In this document: piece by piece, positions 60,623 to 64,000 of the stretch | Layout: the number at the start of each line of letters is the position of its first letter | How positions within the stretch are numbered: the first letter of the stretch is position 1 | Origin: Streptomyces anulatus | GTDB lineage: Bacteria > Actinomycetota > Actinomycetes > Streptomycetales > Streptomycetaceae | Assembly: GCF_014650675.1 (NCBI RefSeq) | Contig: NZ_BMVK01000007.1 | Span: forward strand, 411,458 to 475,457 | Reading direction: 5' to 3' | DNA length: 64,000 nt | Position numbers and translations under genes: made by a program | Notes under the pieces: generated by a model | The model's input: only the letters and a program-made list of their open reading frames with translations | Told to the model about the DNA's origin: nothing | Databases searched by the model: none

Positions 60623-63118
60623 TCAGTCTCCTGCGCTGTCCACCACCGCGGCCCACTCGTCGAGCAGTGCCTGGGCCGAGGCGTCGTCCGGGCCTTCCGC
60701 CCACAGATGGGTGACGGCCTCCGCCCGGTCGGGCAGAACCATGATCCACCGCCCGTCCGCCTCGACCACACGGACCCCGTCCGTGGTGTCCACGCTGCGG
60801 TCACCGGCCGCTTCGACGACCCGGCGCATGACGAGCCCCTTGACAGCCCAGGGCGTCGCCAGGTCGCGGCGCAGGACATGCGCCCGGGGAATCCGGGCGT
60901 CGATCTGGCTCAGGGTGAGCTGGGTGCGCGCGACGAGCCCGATCAGCCGCACGAAGGCGGCGGTCCCGTCGAAGACGCTGCTGAATTCGGGAACGATGAA
61001 CCCTCCGCGCCCGTCTCCTCCGAAGATGGTGTCCTCTTCACGGCCCACCCGGGTCAGGTCGTCGGGCGAGGTGGTCGTCCACTCCACCTGGGTGCCGTGG
61101 TAGGCCGCCACCTGTTCGGCGACGCGCGTGGTCGTCACGGGCAGGGCGACCCGACCGCTGCGCCGCTCGGCGGCGACGAGATCCAGGAGGACCAGCAGAG
61201 CCCGGTCGTCCTCGATGATCCGGCCCAGTTCGTCGACGAGGGAGAGCCGCTCGCCCACCGGGTCGAACCGCACCCCGAAGGCCGCCCGTGCGGAGGAGAC
61301 GATCTCCCCGAGCCGCACCAGACCGGCCCGCCGGGTCTCGGCCGACTCGGTGGGCCGCGCCTCGTCGAGTCCGGGGTTGATCGTCAGCGCGTCCACGCCG
61401 AGCCGCCCGAGCAGGCTGGGCAGGACGAGCCCGGCGCTGCCGTTGGAGGCGTCGACGACGACCTTGAGCCCGGAGTCCGCGATGCCGTCGACATCGACGT
61501 TCCGCAGGAGGGACCCGGTGTACGAGTCGAACACGCTGGACGGGAAGTGCAGGTCCCCGATCTCGCCGGGGAAGGCCCTGCGGTACTCCTGGCGCGCGTA
61601 GACCCGGTCGAGCTTGCGCTGCTGCGCCTGCGAGAGGTCCGCGCCCCGCTCGTCGATGAACATGATGTCCACCGAGTCCGGCACCCCGGGTGACGTACGG
61701 ATCATGATGCCGCCGGCGCTGCCCCGGGCGGTCTGCTGGCGCGCCACGGGCAGGGGTACGTTCTCCAGGTCCCGGACGTCGATGGCGCTGGCCTGGAGGG
61801 CCGAGATGACGGCCCTCTTGAGGGCGCGGGCGCCTCGGGAGTGGTCACGTGCGGTCGTGACCGTCGAGCCCTTCTTGAGGGTCGTGGCGTAGGCGCCCGC
61901 CAGCCGTACGGCCAGTTCGGGGGTGATCTCGACGTTCAGGATTCCGGAGACCCCGCGCGCCCCGAAGAGGTGCGCCTGGCCGCGGGATTCCCAGATCACC
62001 GAGGTGTTGACGAACGCGCCGGCCTCGATGGTCTTGAACGGGTACACCCGCACGTTGCCCTGGATGATCGACTCCTCGCCGACCAGGCATTCGTCCCCGA
62101 TGACGGCGCCGTCCTCGATCCGGGCCGCGCGCATGATGTCGGTGTTCTTGCCAACCACACAGCCCCGGAGGTTGCTGTGCTGCCCGATGTAGACGTTGTC
62201 GTGCACCACGGCCTTGTGGAGGAAGGCGCCCGTCTTCACGACGACGTTCGACCCCACCACCGTGTGCTCGCGGATCTCGACGTCCGCCTCGACCTTGGCG
62301 TAGTCGCCGATGTACAGCGGCCCGCGCAGCACGGCGTCGGGGTGCACCTCAGCTCCTTCGGCGACCCACACGCCGGGTGAGATCTCGAAGCCGTCGAGCT
62401 CCACGTCGACCTTGCGCTCCAGGACGTCCGCCTGGGCCTTCACATAGCTTTCGTGTGTGCCTACGTCTTCCCAGTAGCCCTCGGCGATATAGCCGTAGAT
62501 GGGCTTGCCCTCCTTCATCAGCTGAGGGAAGACGTCACCGGACCAGTCGACCGAGGTGTCGGCCTGGACGTAGTCGAAGACTTCGGGCTCCATGACATAG
62601 ATGCCCGTGTTCACGGTGTCCGAGAAGACCTGTCCCCAGGTCGGCTTCTCCAGGAACCGTTCGACCTGACCGTCCTCGTCCACGATGGTGATCCCGAATT
62701 CCAGCGGATTGGGAACCCGGGTCAGGCAGACCGTGACGAGTCCGCCCTTCGCCTTGTGGAACGCGATGAGGTCGGTGAGGTCGAAGTCGGTGAGCGCGTC
62801 ACCGGAAATGACGAGAAACGTGTCGTCCTTCAACGCCTCTTCGGCGTTCTTCACGCTGCCCGCGGTGCCGAGTGGCTTCTCCTCGTTGGCATAGGTGAGC
62901 TCCATTCCGAGCTCTTCGCCGTCCCCGAAATAGTTCTTGACGAGAGAGGCGAGGAACTGGACGGTCACTACTGTTTCACTGAGCCCATGCCGCTTGAGCA
63001 GCCGCAGGACATGCTCCATGATCGGCCTGTTGGCCACGGGCAGGAGCGGCTTGGGCATGCTCGAGGTCATGGGGCGAAGGCGTGTGCCTTCGCCGCCAGC
63101 CATCACGACGGCCTTCAT
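60623..63118 (-). CDS. Mannose-1-phosphate guanylyltransferase fused to a degenerate phosphomannomutase-like domain
   Basis: An 831-residue protein in three parts. Residues 1-235 are a nucleotidyltransferase with GGEGTRLRPMTSSMPKP and SGDALTDFD. Residues 250-370 are a left-handed beta-helix of hexapeptide repeats. Residues 380-831 have the phosphohexomutase fold, but the catalytic TASHNP loop reads RTSPGVP and the metal loop DGDGDR reads DPVGER. The last part should therefore be inactive or regulatory. The enzyme would make GDP-mannose or a related NDP-sugar for glycans and lipomannan-type lipids, fitting the adjacent phosphatidyltransferase gene. Confidence 0.9.
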   Translation of the reverse strand: MKAVVMAGGEGTRLRPMTSSMPKPLLPVANRPIMEHVLRLLKRHGLSETVVTVQFLASLVKNYFGDGEELGMELTYANEEKPLGTAGSVKNAEEALKDDTFLVISGDALTDFDLTDLIAFHKAKGGLVTVCLTRVPNPLEFGITIVDEDGQVERFLEKPTWGQVFSDTVNTGIYVMEPEVFDYVQADTSVDWSGDVFPQLMKEGKPIYGYIAEGYWEDVGTHESYVKAQADVLERKVDVELDGFEISPGVWVAEGAEVHPDAVLRGPLYIGDYAKVEADVEIREHTVVGSNVVVKTGAFLHKAVVHDNVYIGQHSNLRGCVVGKNTDIMRAARIEDGAVIGDECLVGEESIIQGNVRVYPFKTIEAGAFVNTSVIWESRGQAHLFGARGVSGILNVEITPELAVRLAGAYATTLKKGSTVTTARDHSRGARALKRAVISALQASAIDVRDLENVPLPVARQQTARGSAGGIMIRTSPGVPDSVDIMFIDERGADLSQAQQRKLDRVYARQEYRRAFPGEIGDLHFPSSVFDSYTGSLLRNVDVDGIADSGLKVVVDASNGSAGLVLPSLLGRLGVDALTINPGLDEARPTESAETRRAGLVRLGEIVSSARAAFGVRFDPVGERLSLVDELGRIIEDDRALLVLLDLVAAERRSGRVALPVTTTRVAEQVAAYHGTQVEWTTTSPDDLTRVGREEDTIFGGDGRGGFIVPEFSSVFDGTAAFVRLIGLVARTQLTLSQIDARIPRAHVLRRDLATPWAVKGLVMRRVVEAAGDRSVDTTDGVRVVEADGRWIMVLPDRAEAVTHLWAEGPDDASAQALLDEWAAVVDSAGD

Positions 63119-63230
63119 GTCGGAAACGTCCTCCTAGAAGAGACGACGGTTAGCCGACTTCGCCCGTCGGGGCATCATTCGCAACATCTGCCGCGGGCCG
63201 GCCACACTGCGCGGCACCGCATCAACGAGC

Positions 63231-63839
63231 TCAATCGGCTACTGCGTCCGCCTTCACGAGCCGGCGGACCTGAACCACGTAGAGGATCCCTGCCCACCAG
63301 TAGAGCGTTGTACCCCATCCTGCGAACGCCCATCCGAAGACGGCGGCCAGTGTGGCCAGCCAACCACTCCCGTCGCTGAGCAGCAACAAGGGGAACGCGT
63401 ACATCAGGTTGAAGGTTGCAGCTTTCCCGAGGAAGTTGACCTGCGGAGGCGGATAGCCGTGGCGTCGCAGGATGGCCACCATCACCAGGAGCATCAGTTC
63501 CCGGGCGAGCAGGGCCGCGGTGACCCAGAGGGGCAAGATCTCACGCCAGGTGAGGCCAACCAGGGTAGAAAGGATGTAGAGGCGATCCGCCGCCGGGTCC
63601 AGGAGCCGGCCGAGGCTGCTGATCTGGTTCCACTTGCGGGCGAGCTTCCCGTCGAGGTAGTCGCTGATGCCGCTGAGCATCAGAACCAGCAGCGCCCAGT
63701 TGTCGCTGTTGGGCCCTCCGAACACGGGGCGAAGAATCAGCCACAGGAAGAGCGGTACCCCGACAAGGCGAGCCATGCTGAGGATGTTGGGGATGGTGAG
63801 GACCCGGTCCGTCTGGACCCGAGTCTCCTGGACCTCCAC
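63231..63839 (-). CDS. CDP-alcohol phosphatidyltransferase
   Basis: A 202-residue membrane enzyme with about six helices and the complete signature D-x2-DG-x2-AR-x8-G-x3-D-x3-D in SDYLDGKLARKWNQ ... GRLLDPAADR. It joins a CDP-diacylglycerol to an alcohol such as glycerol 3-phosphate or inositol phosphate. It corresponds in gene order to mycobacterial pgsA2. GTG 63839 has AGGAGG eight bases upstream; an in-frame start at 63938 adds non-family sequence. Confidence 0.92.
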   Translation of the reverse strand: MEVQETRVQTDRVLTIPNILSMARLVGVPLFLWLILRPVFGGPNSDNWALLVLMLSGISDYLDGKLARKWNQISSLGRLLDPAADRLYILSTLVGLTWREILPLWVTAALLARELMLLVMVAILRRHGYPPPQVNFLGKAATFNLMYAFPLLLLSDGSGWLATLAAVFGWAFAGWGTTLYWWAGILYVVQVRRLVKADAVAD

Positions 63840-63955
63840 CCGGGGGCCTCCTGTGAAGAACGTGCCAATGATGCCCCCTGACCCTACCCTCAGCCTCCTC
63901 CGTCCGGTGCACGGGGGTGGAGCGAGGACGATGTGCAATGGTCCCGGAACGCAGA

Positions 63956-63984
63956 AAAGCCCCGCACCAGAGGTGCGGGGCTTT
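63956..63984. terminator. Perfect 13-bp hairpin terminator at the right edge
   Basis: AAAGCCCCGCACC (63956-63968), loop AGA, and GGTGCGGGGCTTT (63972-63984). The A and T ends make it a bidirectional intrinsic terminator. It probably ends a transcription unit lying mostly beyond the window. Confidence 0.9.
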
Positions 63985-64000
63985 CCCGGAAAAATTGTTC

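Overview
The window is a chromosomal segment of a Streptomyces-type actinomycete. Base composition is very GC-rich throughout, most genes have GTG/ATG starts preceded by purine-rich ribosome binding sites, several operons use ATGA or GTGA stop/start overlaps, and many promoters look leaderless. The right third keeps the order of the mycobacterial pgsA2-DUF881-DUF1290-DUF881-(gcvH)-garA-MerR-DUF151-MerR-gcvB block. No tRNA, rRNA, CRISPR array, prophage or transposase gene was found.

Layout. (1) 1-5.5 kb: the start of an assimilatory nitrate-reductase-type molybdoenzyme, then a tightly coupled operon of methyltransferase, PLP fold-II enzyme, ATP-grasp ligase and MFS exporter, which looks like a compact, unrecognised amino-acid-derived metabolite cluster. 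(2) 5.5-15.4 kb: an ECF sigma factor, a His-rich membrane protein and a divergent ferric-reductase-like protein behind a perfect Crp-type palindrome, then universal stress protein, SnoaL-like protein, lnt, a Gfo/Idh oxidoreductase, DinB-like protein, a lipoprotein, a TPR protein and ung. (3) 15.4-23.4 kb: an orphan peptide-binding lipoprotein, two FabG-like reductases, a HipA-like kinase with DUF3037, a TetR/saccharopine-dehydrogenase-like pair with a clear double operator, and an ArsR-like regulator. (4) 23.5-27.8 kb: three exported proteins in a row (C39-like peptidase, Tat-exported Ag85/esterase-fold hydrolase, Tat-exported DUF4185/GH183-like protein), then a Rieske lipoprotein. (5) 27.9-35.9 kb: regulators (LysR, MocR) divergent from a transporter and a flavin-type oxidase, with two further EamA transporters.

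(6) 36-42.5 kb is the most interesting stretch. A PadR regulator with a His/Gly-rich tail faces an operon of two RNHCP zinc-binding proteins and a FusB-like FBP (EF-G-binding) protein. Its roughly 0.3-kb leader carries a 13-codon upstream ORF and a hairpin that buries the first ribosome binding site. A 172-bp MITE-like palindrome has inserted in the CTAG that supplied the stop codons of both this operon and the convergent WYL regulator. An MFS exporter 2 kb further on also has a tiny upstream ORF and leader hairpins. (7) 42.5-50.1 kb: miscellaneous enzymes, a CPBP protease-like protein, and a substrate-binding/VWA protein behind what looks like a leader-peptide attenuator.

(8) 50.2-64 kb: gcvP under a tandem glycine riboswitch, a PRC-barrel protein, dinB, and the conserved envelope/metabolism block (two MerR regulators, DUF151 nuclease, GarA-like FHA protein, DUF881-DUF1290-DUF881, a mannose-1-phosphate guanylyltransferase with a degenerate mutase domain, and a CDP-alcohol phosphatidyltransferase). 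gcvH is missing from the place it occupies in mycobacteria. Convergent gene pairs are usually separated by strong GC hairpins without U-tracts.
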